In this document: piece by piece, positions 20,105 through 29,774 of the stretch
Numbering within the stretch: the stretch's first letter is position 1
Layout of the letters: each line of letters opens with the position of its first letter
Source: Hyphomicrobiales bacterium
Lineage (GTDB): Bacteria > Pseudomonadota > Alphaproteobacteria > Rhizobiales > Rhizobiaceae
Direction: 5' to 3'
NCBI GenBank assembly: GCA_002400845.2
Contig: NVRK02000017.1
Span: 1 to 50,641, forward strand
DNA length: 50,641 bases
Position numbers and translations under genes: made by a program
The notes under the pieces: generated by a model
Told to the model about the DNA's origin: nothing
What the model saw: only the letters and a program-made list of their open reading frames with translations
The model's database searches: none

Positions 20105-21202
20105 TTAGCCGTTGTTAAAGAATGTGTTACGTTTTTGAACGTAAGCCATGTCTGACAAAGCTGTCCAAGAACCAATTTCTTTAGTCTTAGCTGTTACAGC
20201 GTCGTATATTTTCTTCGACAATGGGCTGTGATCGCGTGCTTCTTCAATTACTTCAAGAGCAGCTTCACCAAATGCAGAATAGACATCGTCGTTAAATTCA
20301 CGAAGTTGTACACCATGATCTTTGACTAGACGATCAAGATAGGCACCATTGTTGGCATTTGTTTCTGCCATCGTTTGTGCATTCTCTTCATTACAAGCAG
20401 CTTTGATGATTTGCTGATCAATTTTTGAAAGGCTATCATGGAACTTCTTGTTCATGCCTAACGCAAGCTGAGCACCCGGCTCATGCATACCAGGCCAGTA
20501 GTAGTATTTAGCGGCTTCATAGAACTTCATGAAGAAGTCATTGTATGGACCAACCCACTCTGTCGCATCAATCGCGCCAGAAACAAGGTTCTCATAAATT
20601 TGACTGCCTGGAAGTGATACAGGAGAAACGCCAAGTTTTGACATAACATCGCCACCCAGACCTGGAATACGCATTTTCAGACCTTTTAGGTCGTCTGGTG
20701 AGTTGATTTCTTTGTTGAACCAACCGCCCATTTGAACGCCAGTGTTGCCCATAGCAAAGTTTTTAAGGCCAAATTCGCCAGCAAGTTCATCCCAAAGTTC
20801 TTGACCGCCGCCATACTTAATCCAAGCGTCGATTTCTGTGTAGGTCATTCCAAATGGAATGGCAGTAAACGGTGCCCAACCCGGGTGTTTACCTTTCCAG
20901 TAATAATCTGCGGCGATGTAAGCTTGTGCATTGCCTGATGCAACCTCATCGAAGGAATCGAATGCACCAACGCGTTCGCCCGCAGCAAAGTATTGAACGT
21001 TGATACGACCTTCTGTTAATTCTGCAATGCGAGCTGCAAGACGCTGTGCAGGAATGCCTAGTCCTGGGAAATCACGAGGCCATGTAGAAACGATAACCAT
21101 TTCCTTGATGCCTTGTGACAATGCTGGCGTTGCAAGTGTTGTAGCTGCAGCTACGCCTGCTGTTGTTGCACCAGCTGTCTTAAAAAATTGACGACGATCC
21201 AT
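20105..21202 (-). CDS. dctP: TRAP substrate-binding protein DctP (TakP/keto-acid-like), Tat-exported
   Basis: Periplasmic binding protein that captures the substrate for DctQM. The protein has 365 residues. The N-terminus MDRRQFFKTAG carries a twin-arginine motif, then a hydrophobic stretch and an ALS-Q cleavage site near residue 30. The mature part begins IKEMVIVSTWPRDFPGLG. It includes the ligand-carboxylate arginine region GLKMRIPGLGG and GAIDATEWVGPYND, resembling TakP, which binds 2-oxo acids with Na+. The substrate is therefore probably a keto or hydroxy acid, by family resemblance. The ATG start has GGAGGA 6 nt upstream. Likely regulated by the divergent sensor kinase pair. Confidence 0.9.
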   Translation of the reverse strand: MDRRQFFKTAGATTAGVAAATTLATPALSQGIKEMVIVSTWPRDFPGLGIPAQRLAARIAELTEGRINVQYFAAGERVGAFDSFDEVASGNAQAYIAADYYWKGKHPGWAPFTAIPFGMTYTEIDAWIKYGGGQELWDELAGEFGLKNFAMGNTGVQMGGWFNKEINSPDDLKGLKMRIPGLGGDVMSKLGVSPVSLPGSQIYENLVSGAIDATEWVGPYNDFFMKFYEAAKYYYWPGMHEPGAQLALGMNKKFHDSLSKIDQQIIKAACNEENAQTMAETNANNGAYLDRLVKDHGVQLREFNDDVYSAFGEAALEVIEEARDHSPLSKKIYDAVTAKTKEIGSWTALSDMAYVQKRNTFFNNG

Positions 21203-21506
21203 AATTATCCTCCAATGGATTTAACAAATATGAGGATTTCACAAATATGCAAAATCCACACCCACAAAATAAATTGCAGGTATTTTAACACTCAAATTGT
21301 CAGGGTAGTTTTTACAAACTCTCCTCCCCTGAGTTTTTACAATGGTATAGTAGGCACAAATTTTCTATCCGCGCAAATACGTATTTAATCAGTAGTACTA
21401 CTGACAAAAGCCAATAAAAGATGTTTTACCTCTTGTTTTTTCGATTAATTTTGCGAAAATATCCACAATTATTTAAAATAACATGCTGCATAGATGGAAT
21501 GTGTAA
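21203..21506. promoter_or_regulatory. Divergent promoter region of the TRAP operon and the two-component genes
   Basis: This 304-nt space carries the promoters of dctPQM (minus) and of the kinase gene (plus). It is AT-rich and contains one striking feature, a perfect 16-bp palindrome described separately. I see no small gene in it and cannot place -35/-10 boxes with confidence. Confidence 0.6.
21389..21404. promoter_or_regulatory. Perfect 16-bp palindrome, candidate response-regulator operator
   Basis: TCAGTAGTACTACTGA is its own reverse complement. It lies 102 bp upstream of the kinase start and 186 bp upstream of dctP. Two-fold symmetry of this size suits a dimeric LuxR/NarL-type regulator, such as the one encoded two genes away. 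Confidence 0.55.
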
Positions 21507-22892
21507 ATGAAATTTAGAACAAAGTTGTTGATATTAACGATTCTACCGATTGTTTTGGTTACAATTGCTAGTTTGATCTTGATTGATACGCAGTCGCGAA
21601 AACTTGCCAGAGTTCAAGGAATCGCAGTTGAGCAGATGATTAAATCTTCCAAACAAACTGAACTGCAAAATTATATGAAATTAGTTAGAACCGCGATTGA
21701 TCCATTTTATGGATGGAACGATGTTTCTATTATTCAGGCTCAAAGACAAGTTGCCAACGTTGTGAACCAAATGACTTTTGGTGATGATGGTTACTTTTTT
21801 CTTGCCCGTTCTGATGGCAGTAAGATTCAAAACCCACTTGTACTCGATAAATTTGATGAACCCATTTTAGAACGACAAGCAGCGGAAAGGAGATTGGTAA
21901 GAAAAACGATAACAAAGGGTGGTGTAAAACATGACAATGTAGATCGCTTATATTATTACACTTGGAACAAACCATCTACTAACCAACGCGCAGAAAAATT
22001 AGGGTACTCCGTTAGTCTGGATCGATGGGATTGGACAATTGGGTCTGGGCTTTATTTAGATGACATTGATGAGCAAATTGGATCAATTCAAAGTAAATTA
22101 GAAGCCAATGTGCAAGAAACGAGAAAAGTATTGTTGGGCTTATCTATTGGCGCGGTATTGCTCACAAGTTTATTTTTTGCATTCGTTAAATTTTCTGAGC
22201 AAAAATTTGCCGATGAAAAGCTAAAAGAACTCACCAGTGAATTGGTTGATGCGCAAGAAAATGAACGTAAAAGAGTGTCTACAGAACTGCATGATGGTAT
22301 TTCGCAATTGCTGGTTTCTGCACGATATGGGTTAGACATTGCCAATGTAAATGCCAAAGGCAATAAGAAGATTTCTGCCCCAATAGAAAAGGCAAGCGAA
22401 ACTATTTCTACAGCGATTACAGAAATTCGTCGTATTTCTATGGCGCTAAGGCCTTCAATATTGGATGATATGGGATTGGCTGCTGCGCTCAAAAGTTTGG
22501 CTAAAGATTTTCAAGATCAAACAGCGATTGAAACGAGAATTAATGCAAGTAATGTTGGTGCATTGTTGAATGATAAGCAAAAGACTTGCCTTTATCGTGT
22601 GGCGCAAGAAGCGCTTGCTAATGTTGCGAAGCATTCTAAAGCGGATTTGGTGGAAATTAAACTTACAAACGATACTAGAAAAATTAAACTAACTGTCATT
22701 GATAATGGTCGTGGACTAGATTTGGATGAAAAAAATGTTGGTCATGGCCTTCGTAATATGCGTGAACGCGTTGAAAGTCATAATGGTACATTTTTGATTA
22801 AATCAAATACGAAATCGGGCATGTTGTTAAGCGCAACTTTAAAAGCAAATAAACAACCTAAAATTATTGAAAAAACAACAATTACAGCATAA
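21507..22892 (+). CDS. Cache-domain sensor histidine kinase (NarX/HisKA_3 type)
   Basis: Membrane sensor of a two-component system. The protein has 461 residues: a membrane helix at about 7-26, a periplasmic single-cache domain at about 30-195 (FGDDGYFFLARSDG, DRWDWTIGSGLYLDD), a second helix at about 208-228, then the HisKA_3 dimerisation/phosphoacceptor region with His262 in ERKRVSTELHDGISQLL. The ATPase domain has RVAQEALANVAKHSKA (N box) and DNGRGLDL (G1). Small carboxylates are typical cache ligands. The divergent position next to a keto-acid-type TRAP operon suggests it senses the transported substrate or a relative; that link is inference. The response regulator follows after 33 nt. 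Confidence 0.92.
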   Translation: MKFRTKLLILTILPIVLVTIASLILIDTQSRKLARVQGIAVEQMIKSSKQTELQNYMKLVRTAIDPFYGWNDVSIIQAQRQVANVVNQMTFGDDGYFFLARSDGSKIQNPLVLDKFDEPILERQAAERRLVRKTITKGGVKHDNVDRLYYYTWNKPSTNQRAEKLGYSVSLDRWDWTIGSGLYLDDIDEQIGSIQSKLEANVQETRKVLLGLSIGAVLLTSLFFAFVKFSEQKFADEKLKELTSELVDAQENERKRVSTELHDGISQLLVSARYGLDIANVNAKGNKKISAPIEKASETISTAITEIRRISMALRPSILDDMGLAAALKSLAKDFQDQTAIETRINASNVGALLNDKQKTCLYRVAQEALANVAKHSKADLVEIKLTNDTRKIKLTVIDNGRGLDLDEKNVGHGLRNMRERVESHNGTFLIKSNTKSGMLLSATLKANKQPKIIEKTTITA

Positions 22893-22925
22893 TGCTAATA
22901 CCGCATTATGTGTTTGGGATAAAAT

Positions 22926-23561
22926 ATGTCTAAAATTAGAATATTAATTGCTGATGACCATGATTTGGTTCGTGAAGGTCTTAGCGCTCGTTTAGCTTTG
23001 ACAGATAATGTAGAAATTTGTGGTGAGGCTGCAAGTGGCCTTGAGGTTATTGAAAAATCAAAGGTTTTGGACCCGGATATTATATTCTTAGATATATCTA
23101 TGCCTGAGATGACGGGCTTGGAGGCTGCTAAAAGTATATTGGAATATACGCCTGATTCTAAAATAATGTTTTTGTCTATTTATGACAATCCTGAATATAT
23201 TCACGAAGCGCTTCGCATTGGTGCTAAAGGATATATGCTCAAGGATGTAAACCGTGAAGAAATGACCATCGCTATAAATGCTATTTATAATGGTGGCACT
23301 TATTTGGGGGCTAAAGTTGCCGCAGCATTTAGTTCCACTGTCAAACAAGTAGAACTCCCCTCTGCCTATAATCTTACAGGTCGTGAAAAACAGGTTTTAA
23401 GTAAAATTGCACAAGGGGACGCGAACCGAGAAATTGCAAACAGCTTAAATATTTCTGTACGTACCGTTGAAAGCCACCGAATGTCGGTTCGTGAAAAAAC
23501 GGGTGGTGGAAATGCTGCTGACTTGTTTAGAATTGCCAACGAATTAGGATTGGTCAATTAA
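22926..23561 (+). CDS. LuxR/NarL-family response regulator
   Basis: DNA-binding partner of the upstream kinase. The protein has 211 residues. The receiver domain (1-120) has the acidic pair Asp10/Asp11, the phosphoacceptor Asp56 (FLDISMP) and Lys in GYMLKD. The C-terminal LuxR HTH (about 148-208) reads LTGREKQVLSKIAQGDANREIA and SVRTVESHRMSV. It is probably the activator of the divergent dctPQM operon, acting at the palindrome between them. A loose inverted repeat (AATCAC / GTGATT) after the stop might end the transcript, but it lacks a T run. Confidence 0.94.
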   Translation: MSKIRILIADDHDLVREGLSARLALTDNVEICGEAASGLEVIEKSKVLDPDIIFLDISMPEMTGLEAAKSILEYTPDSKIMFLSIYDNPEYIHEALRIGAKGYMLKDVNREEMTIAINAIYNGGTYLGAKVAAAFSSTVKQVELPSAYNLTGREKQVLSKIAQGDANREIANSLNISVRTVESHRMSVREKTGGGNAADLFRIANELGLVN

Positions 23562-23618
23562 AATCACTGCAAATTAACTCTGTGATTGGCTCAATCTGAT
23601 TCACCTAATTATACAAAA

Positions 23619-23861
23619 TTAGACTATTTTTTTAATCACATGTCCTATAAGTGTCGCATTTAGTGTGTAACTGAAGCCACTAGTCCAAACTGTATCTGCA
23701 AGTACGTCTTACACTTGTTCGCGGCTGATATGATTTGATTGATATGTTTTATTGTGGGTAACCAACATAACATATTCTTCTTGATCGCGGTTTTTATTCA
23801 ACCAAGTTTGAAGTTCCTGTATAGTTGAAATCTTTATACGTTTTAACTTTGGTATATTCAT
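23619..23861 (-). pseudogene. Small conserved gene interrupted by one in-frame TAA
   Basis: From ATG at 23861 the minus strand encodes 50 residues (MNIPKLKRIKIS, QELQTWLNKN, YVMLVTHNKTYQSNHISREQV) and then TAA at 23709-23711. The same frame continues without another stop for 29 codons (SGFSYTLNATLIGHVIKK) to TAA at 23619. The joined 79-residue product matches a small alphaproteobacterial family that I recall by its pattern RVKIS-ELxxWL, VMLVTxNK, HVSRExV, GWxxGxxYTLNGxLxGHVI. Its function is unknown. One nonsense codon in an otherwise well-kept frame suggests very recent loss, readthrough, or a sequence error. The gene lies alone between the response regulator and ccdA. Confidence 0.7.
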
Positions 23862-24005
23862 TATTGGTCACCCCTAGCAAATGCGTTGTATATTTTTTAG
23901 TTAAATTGTCGCTATCGAGAAAGTTACTGGCTTGTGACAATTAAAATATAGTAAGTTAGTCGTGCTATAGATTACCCACACTTTTTGAATAGGCATTAAA
24001 TACAA

Positions 24006-24758
24006 ATGGCTGGCGACATAAATTTTTTAACAGCACTGGCTGCTGGAGCTATATCATTTTTATCACCATGCGTATTGCCTTTGGTGCCGCCTTATCTAGG
24101 CTATATGGCTGGTGTTTCTATCGATACACTTGCTGGCAATGACGACAACCCAAAAACTGCTATTGTGGCAACGGGTGCAAGACGGCGCGCAATATTCCAT
24201 TCAATTCTTTTTGTATTAGGCTTTTCAACGGTATTTATCGCACTTGGCGCAAGTGCAACAACTATCGGGCAGTGGCTTAGAGTCTATCAAGATATGCTAG
24301 CGCAGATTGCTGGTGTGGTCATTATTGTAATGGGGTTGCACTTTTTAGGCATCTTTAAAATTAGCTTTTTATACCGTGAAGCTAGATTTCAAACCAAAGG
24401 CAGTGGCAAAATTGGGTCTTATGTAATGGGCGTTGCTTTTGCATTTGGCTGGACACCTTGTATTGGTCCTGTACTTGGCGCAATATTGGCGCTTGCGAGC
24501 AGTAGTAACTCTGTAGCGGATGGCGCCACATTGCTCGCTGTATATTCGGCAGGATTGGGAATACCATTTGTTCTTGCCGCATTATTTGTTGGTCCCTTTT
24601 TAACCTTCTTAATGCGCTTTAAAAAATATCTTGGTATCGTAGAAAAAGTAATGGGCGGCCTTTTGGTCGTGACCGGAATTATGTTCTTAACAGGTGGTGT
24701 CGAAAAAGTAGCATACTGGTTGATTGAGGCTTTTCCAATTCTGTCTACAATTGGTTAA
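24006..24758 (+). CDS. ccdA: Cytochrome c biogenesis protein CcdA
   Basis: Inner-membrane thiol transporter that carries reducing equivalents from cytoplasmic thioredoxin to the periplasm for cytochrome c maturation. The protein has 250 residues with six predicted membrane segments. The two redox cysteines are in conserved contexts: Cys22 (FLSPCVLPLVPPYLGY) and Cys152 (FGWTPCIGPVLGAIL). The length is normal. It is a single gene, convergent with panD, and its upstream space holds the broken small gene. Confidence 0.94.
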   Translation: MAGDINFLTALAAGAISFLSPCVLPLVPPYLGYMAGVSIDTLAGNDDNPKTAIVATGARRRAIFHSILFVLGFSTVFIALGASATTIGQWLRVYQDMLAQIAGVVIIVMGLHFLGIFKISFLYREARFQTKGSGKIGSYVMGVAFAFGWTPCIGPVLGAILALASSSNSVADGATLLAVYSAGLGIPFVLAALFVGPFLTFLMRFKKYLGIVEKVMGGLLVVTGIMFLTGGVEKVAYWLIEAFPILSTIG

Positions 24759-24800
24759 ATTGGATAAGCGCTTAGCTAATCAATCTACAGTATAATAGAC

Positions 24801-25166
24801 CTATAAATAGCGATCGAATTTATTGTTTTTATCAACCAAAATTTGTTTTGGTTTAATGGGTTTTGACGAGCGCTTAAAGGCGATGATTATAACTTCGTCA
24901 CCCTTTTTAATAAGATGTGCCGCTGCGCCATTCATGCAAATTGTGCCGCTGCCGCGTACTCCTGCAATGACATACGTTTCTAAACGTGCGCCAGAGGTAT
25001 TGCTGACCACAAGCACTTTTTCGCCATGCCATAGATCAACCAAGTCTAACAAATCAGCATCAATGGTGATGCTTCCAATATATGATAACTCCGCTTGTGT
25101 TACCGTTGCTTTGTGAATTTTTGAACTTAGTAATGTGCGTAATGGTGCTTTTGAAAAAAATGACAT
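24801..25166 (-). CDS. panD: Aspartate 1-decarboxylase PanD
   Basis: Makes beta-alanine from aspartate for pantothenate and CoA synthesis. The protein has 121 residues. The self-cleavage site is Gly31-Ser32 ([11 protein letters not shown]), where Ser32 becomes the pyruvoyl cofactor; the C-terminal block [24 protein letters not shown] is typical. The N-terminus is about 7 residues longer than in most PanD (cleavage usually at 24/25), with no internal ATG to choose instead. It lies 39 nt downstream of ttcA, probably on one transcript. Confidence 0.96.
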   Translation of the reverse strand: MSFFSKAPLRTLLSSKIHKATVTQAELSYIGSITIDADLLDLVDLWHGEKVLVVSNTSGARLETYVIAGVRGSGTICMNGAAAHLIKKGDEVIIIAFKRSSKPIKPKQILVDKNNKFDRYL

Positions 25167-25205
25167 GAAAATATTCCAGTTTAAAATATCGCTTTAAAAA
25201 TTTGT

Positions 25206-26147
25206 TTAACTGTCTTTTGGATCGACGAGATTGGCGAAATCAAAAAGACTGCCATCCAATAAGTGCGAAGGTCTTACGTTTGTAAGCGCTCTTATCATTG
25301 TATCTTTTCTACCCGGCATGCGCGTTTCAATCTCGCTAATCATTTTTTTCATCATGTTGCGCTGTAACCCATCTTGGCTACCGCATAGATCACATGGAAT
25401 GATTGGGAATTTTAAATCAGAAGCAAATTTTGCAAGGTCAGATTCGGCTGCAAAAATTAATGGCCGTAATACCAACGTTTCGCCAGCATCGTTTAACAAT
25501 TTGCCAGGCATTGCCGCTAATCTGCCACCATGGAAAAAATTCATAAAGAAAGTTTCAAGTGCGTCTTCGCGGTGATGTCCAAGAACAAGGGCGTCACATC
25601 CCTCTTCCTTGGCAATACGATAAAGGTTTCCGCGTCTAAGGCGTGAACAAAGAGCGCAATAGGTTTGGCCTTGGGGCACTTTATCCATAACGATAGAATA
25701 GGTATCTTGATATTCTATGCGGTGTTCAATTTCATATTTATTTAAAAAATCGGGTAATATGTGTTTTGGAAAATTTGGTTGCCCTTGGTCTAAATTACAA
25801 GCCAATAGATCTACGTTTAACAGACCGCGCCATTGTAGGTCTTTTAACACTGCTAACAGCGCGTAGCTGTCTTTGCCTCCTGATAGGCCTACCAACCAGC
25901 GTGGGCGCTTGGTATTACTACCATTCAAGCCACTTGATGTGCGCTCTATCATGTTGAATTTATCAATTGCTTCACGCGCATTTCGAACTAAACGCTTGCG
26001 CAATTTATTAAATTCTACACTAGAAGGTGCGTCTTTAAATAGAATATGAGCACCAGATGCTTCAGGTGCTTTTGAATTGTGAGCGTTGCTTGCTGTATCG
26101 CTCGCCCCACTATCTTGAGTAACTTGATTGATCTCAACCGTGTCCAA
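25206..26147 (-). CDS. ttcA: tRNA 2-thiocytidine(32) synthetase TtcA
   Basis: Thiolates C32 of tRNA using ATP and a 4Fe-4S cluster. The protein has 313 residues. The PP-loop SGGKDS is at 89-94. The cluster cysteine pairs are Cys164-x2-Cys167 (CALC) and Cys252-x2-Cys255 (CDLC), with [18 protein letters not shown] between them. A charged, low-complexity N-terminal segment of about 40 residues precedes the domain; a start further in is possible but no better ATG context is visible. First gene of a pair with panD. Confidence 0.94.
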   Translation of the reverse strand: MDTVEINQVTQDSGASDTASNAHNSKAPEASGAHILFKDAPSSVEFNKLRKRLVRNAREAIDKFNMIERTSSGLNGSNTKRPRWLVGLSGGKDSYALLAVLKDLQWRGLLNVDLLACNLDQGQPNFPKHILPDFLNKYEIEHRIEYQDTYSIVMDKVPQGQTYCALCSRLRRGNLYRIAKEEGCDALVLGHHREDALETFFMNFFHGGRLAAMPGKLLNDAGETLVLRPLIFAAESDLAKFASDLKFPIIPCDLCGSQDGLQRNMMKKMISEIETRMPGRKDTMIRALTNVRPSHLLDGSLFDFANLVDPKDS

Positions 26148-26190
26148 AATTCAATATCCTAATTTTCGTAATATTTTGCCGTATAAAGCA

Positions 26191-26219
26191 AAACGCCCGA
26201 GTAATATACCCGGGCGTTT
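26191..26219 (-). terminator. Terminator of rpsD
   Basis: A 9-bp stem (AAACGCCCG / CGGGCGTTT) with an 11-nt loop lies 24 nt after the rpsD stop. On the minus strand the stem ends in TTT and continues TGCTTTAT, a modest U tract. Confidence 0.75.
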
Positions 26220-26243
26220 GTAATTAAGTATTCAATGTTAAAT

Positions 26244-26861
26244 CTAGCGAGAATAAAACTCGACGATTAGATTTGGTTCCATTTGAACAGCGTAAGGGAT
26301 ATCACCCAATGCTGGAACTGAATTGAATGTAGCAGACATTTTTGCGTGATCTACTGAGATGTAATCAGGAACATCGCGTTCTGCCAATTGAGAAGCTTCG
26401 ATAACGAAAGCAAGCTGGCGCGATTTTTCGCGAACTTCAACAACATCACCAGGCTTACAGCGGTATGAAGGAATGTTCACTTTTTTACCGTTAACAGTAA
26501 CGTGGCCGTGGTTCACGAATTGACGTGAAGCAAACACAGTTGCTACGAATTTTGAACGGTAGACGATTGCGTCCAAACGGCTCTCAAGTAGACCCACAAG
26601 TTTTTCACCTGTATCACCACGTTGACGAACAGCTTCTGCATAGATGCGACGGAATTGTTTTTCGGTAATTGAACCGTAATAACCTTTAAGTTTTTGTTTC
26701 GCACGAAGCTGCAAACCAAAATCTGACAATTTATTTTTACGACGTTGACCGTGTTGGCCTGGACCAAATTCACGCTTGTTTACTGGTGACTTTGGACGGC
26801 CCCAGATATTTTCACCCATACGGCGATCAATTTTGTATTTTGCGGATATACGCTTAGTCAT
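26244..26861 (-). CDS. rpsD: 30S ribosomal protein S4
   Basis: Primary 16S rRNA-binding protein of the small subunit. The protein has 205 residues from the ATG at 26861 ([20 protein letters not shown]), which has AAAGGA just upstream and matches the family start; a longer frame back to 26981 is not supported by the family. The N-terminal S4 domain has GPGQHGQRR, and the S4 RNA-binding domain (about 95-155) has [10 protein letters not shown] and [16 protein letters not shown]. Single gene, as usual in alphaproteobacteria. Confidence 0.98.
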   Translation of the reverse strand: MTKRISAKYKIDRRMGENIWGRPKSPVNKREFGPGQHGQRRKNKLSDFGLQLRAKQKLKGYYGSITEKQFRRIYAEAVRQRGDTGEKLVGLLESRLDAIVYRSKFVATVFASRQFVNHGHVTVNGKKVNIPSYRCKPGDVVEVREKSRQLAFVIEASQLAERDVPDYISVDHAKMSATFNSVPALGDIPYAVQMEPNLIVEFYSR

Positions 26862-27103
26862 TACATTTCCTTTAACTTCAATAACTTGCAAACCAACGCT
26901 CACACATTGGTTTAAGGAAACGTACCCTCCTCTGTTAGCTGTTTTTGCTAACCGACAGAAATGCTTACGCACGTGTTGCAAATCATTTCACGGGATACGT
27001 CAATAAAGAACCAGTCAAATGACCAGATCAAAGGCTCAAATAGGCTGAATAATAAGGATTGTCAACATCTTATGAATACTAAAATATCAATAGATTCAGT
27101 CGA

Positions 27104-27886
27104 TTAAGCAGGCACTATTTTAAGTCCAAAACCTGACAATAATTTGCGTGTCATTGCATCTGTTTCATTGCTAGTAAACATTGCGATATCATTTGGTATG
27201 TCACATGGCGCGGGCTTTTCATCTATTAGACTAAGTGCTCGTCTAGCAATAGCTTCTGATGTATCAATCCAGTCTACGGGCCAAGGCGCCATCTTGCGCA
27301 TTCTGTTCACCAAAAATGGATAATGCGTACAGGCAAGTACGACAATGTCTGTACGCTTGCCACCTTGCTCATAAAAGCAAGGCGCTATTTCTGCTGCCAC
27401 TTTCTCTTCGTCTACATGGCCACTGCGCATATAACCATCTGCTAATTTCGCAAGCTCAACACTGCCGACCAATTTTACATGGCATTTTGAGGCATAGTTA
27501 GAAATGAGATCTCTTGTGTACTGGCGTTTAACAGTGCCAGGGGTCGCCAAAACAGACACAAGACCTGAACTGGTTCGCTCTGCTGCTGGTTTGATTGCTG
27601 GCACAGTGCCAACAAATACAGTCTGTGGATATGCCTCTCGCAAAGCTGATATGGCTAAGGTTGAGGCCGTATTGCAGGCAATGACAACAAGTTCTGGATC
27701 GTGCTGTTTAATCAACCTACCAAACAGCTCTACCATGCGCTCAAGCAATTGTGGCTCTTCCCAGTCGCCATAAGGAAATCCAGCATCGTCTGCCACGTAA
27801 ATGAAATTTTTATCTGGCATTAAAACGCGAGCCTCGCGCAGCACTGTAAGGCCACCGATACCAGAATCAAATACGAGTATTCCCAT
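27104..27886 (-). CDS. murI: Glutamate racemase MurI
   Basis: Interconverts L- and D-glutamate for peptidoglycan. The protein has 260 residues. The catalytic cysteines are Cys70 (IACNTAS) and Cys185 (ACTHYPF), and the N-terminal [13 protein letters not shown] holds the substrate-binding Asp7-Ser8. Length and motifs are complete. It lies 34 nt after the PAP2 gene, possibly in one transcript with trmJ and PAP2. Confidence 0.96.
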   Translation of the reverse strand: MGILVFDSGIGGLTVLREARVLMPDKNFIYVADDAGFPYGDWEEPQLLERMVELFGRLIKQHDPELVVIACNTASTLAISALREAYPQTVFVGTVPAIKPAAERTSSGLVSVLATPGTVKRQYTRDLISNYASKCHVKLVGSVELAKLADGYMRSGHVDEEKVAAEIAPCFYEQGGKRTDIVVLACTHYPFLVNRMRKMAPWPVDWIDTSEAIARRALSLIDEKPAPCDIPNDIAMFTSNETDAMTRKLLSGFGLKIVPA

Positions 27887-27920
27887 TAAGATTTTACCGC
27901 CTATTTAATCTCGGATAAAG

Positions 27921-28772
27921 TTATTTTACCTTACCAACAAAGCATTGAAGAATCATTGAGGGTATATTGTGACAATAACCATACCCTTCTTGTCTCAACA
28001 ACAAGTTTCCGTGTTTAGAAAATTTGAACAAGAGACGATCCTTAGCCATGCTTCTTGCATAAATCCAAGTAAATACAGCGCCAAACGCTAAGCCCGCAAT
28101 GACATCGCTAGGAAAATGCGCGCCAACAAGAGGTCTTGTTGATGCAATTAGTACACCTAGTATAATGAATATCATTTTATAGCGTGGTAATAATAAGACG
28201 AGACAAACCATTAATGCGCCAGCTGTAGTAGAGTGCCCTGATGGGAAACTTGCAAATTCGTAACCCACATTGAAGGGCGTAAATTCAAATGCGCTTTCGC
28301 CATTTACAAAATTTGGACGCGATCTACCGAATAAATACTTAAACACATTTACGAGTATTCCAGACATTCCAATGGAGTAAAAAATAAACCAGTTCGTAAA
28401 AAACAATCGATGCCAAACAGCGTGAAGTTTTCCTGTAAATTTATCGCCTGATATAAAGCCGAGACTTAGAAATATGACGCTTGTAATAATTAACACCCAG
28501 ATTGAATCTGCAACATGGGTCAGCATATCGAAATAAATAGATTTGTATGTCGTTTTGGCGCGGTGCGCATCAAAAAATGGTTGATCTATAAATGTAAAAG
28601 CAACGAATACCAGCAATAAAAATACGGCTGAATAAATTGTTAGTTTTCTCCACGGAACGACTGGATACGAAGTATCTTTACGGCGTTGTTTTATAAAGTG
28701 TAGTAGATTGGCTAATTTTACAAATGGATTATGCGTCTTAACCTCAATGTTTTTTGTTATATTTTGTACCAC
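27921..28772 (-). CDS. PAP2-family membrane phosphatase
   Basis: Lipid phosphatase-type integral membrane protein of 283 residues, substrate unknown (lipid A 1-phosphate, undecaprenyl pyrophosphate and phosphatidic acid are all handled by this family). The three motifs are present: KYLFGRSRP, FPSGHST and STRPLVGAHFPSD. Hydrophobic segments flank them, starting at about 47-65 and 95-110. A basic N-terminal stretch precedes the first helix. A role in envelope lipid recycling is plausible beside murI but not shown. Confidence 0.88.
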   Translation of the reverse strand: MVQNITKNIEVKTHNPFVKLANLLHFIKQRRKDTSYPVVPWRKLTIYSAVFLLLVFVAFTFIDQPFFDAHRAKTTYKSIYFDMLTHVADSIWVLIITSVIFLSLGFISGDKFTGKLHAVWHRLFFTNWFIFYSIGMSGILVNVFKYLFGRSRPNFVNGESAFEFTPFNVGYEFASFPSGHSTTAGALMVCLVLLLPRYKMIFIILGVLIASTRPLVGAHFPSDVIAGLAFGAVFTWIYARSMAKDRLLFKFSKHGNLLLRQEGYGYCHNIPSMILQCFVGKVK

Positions 28773-28887
28773 AAGCTTTTTCCTGCAAATGCCCTATAAT
28801 CTGTAATCAAAAATACTCAAACGCCATGATATCCATTCGCGCACTCATAAAGCAATGTGTTGGCGAGTAAATATTAGAGTTTTTTGA

Positions 28888-29673
28888 CTATTTATTATCT
28901 TTTTTTCGGTGCTGCCAGCGTCTTTCTAAAGCCGCCACAACACCGCGCAATGTTTGTACTTCTTGTTCTTTCAGTTTCATATGCGTGAAAATATTACGTA
29001 CCGTTTGCGCCATAATTGTGCGCCGTGCAGGAGGATAAAAGTACCCTGCCTCATCTAAAGATTTCTCTAAGTGATCCATTAGGCCAACCAATTGCCCCTT
29101 GTCAGCTTGGGGTTCTTCATCTTCGCCAAACACTTCATCTACTGGATTTATCTCAGCTGTTTTCATCCATTCATAAGACATCAGCAATGTTGCTTGCGCG
29201 ATGTTTAATGAGGCAAAGGCAGGATTTACTGGAAAAGTTACAATTTCATCCGCCATAGCAATTTCATCATTGTTTAAGCCCCAGCGTTCGCGCCCAAATA
29301 AGATGCCTGTTTTTTGACCTTGCTTAAAACGGTGACGTAAATTGGTTGCGGCCTCTTGTGGACCACGTACAGTTTTTATCATATCGCGAGGTCGTGCTGT
29401 CGTTGCTAATACAAATTTTAAATCGGCAATTGCGTCATCTAGGGTCTCATGCACCGTTACTTCTTCAATGACATGAATTGCTCCGCTGGCAGCTTTTGTT
29501 GCATATTCATTAGGCCAACCATCGCGCGGATTTACTAAGCGTAATTCGAAAAGGCCAAAATTTGCCATTGCCCTTGCAACCATGCCAATGTTTTGACCAA
29601 GTTGTGGCTCGCACAAAATTATAATTGGGCCTTCTTTAATCAGCGTCTTATTTTTAAGGTCAGTACCAGACAT
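28888..29673 (-). CDS. trmJ: tRNA (cytidine/uridine-2'-O-)-methyltransferase TrmJ
   Basis: SPOUT-class enzyme that methylates the ribose at position 32 of tRNA. The protein has 261 residues. Family blocks: CEPQLGQNIGMVARAMANFG, LATTARPRD, GILFGRERWGLNNDEI and ASLNIAQATLLMSYEW, the last forming the knot. The C-terminal helical part (about 190-255) is usual for TrmJ. Gene order places it upstream of PAP2 on the same strand, 115 nt apart. Confidence 0.93.
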   Translation of the reverse strand: MSGTDLKNKTLIKEGPIIILCEPQLGQNIGMVARAMANFGLFELRLVNPRDGWPNEYATKAASGAIHVIEEVTVHETLDDAIADLKFVLATTARPRDMIKTVRGPQEAATNLRHRFKQGQKTGILFGRERWGLNNDEIAMADEIVTFPVNPAFASLNIAQATLLMSYEWMKTAEINPVDEVFGEDEEPQADKGQLVGLMDHLEKSLDEAGYFYPPARRTIMAQTVRNIFTHMKLKEQEVQTLRGVVAALERRWQHRKKDNK

Positions 29674-29774
29674 TGTTATTTAATATTCCGTATTTATTTG
29701 ATTTATGCTCCCAAGTGCCACAGCTTGAGAAAAAGTGCTATTAAAAAAGACTTTAGTAAAAAGGATTTTGTATT

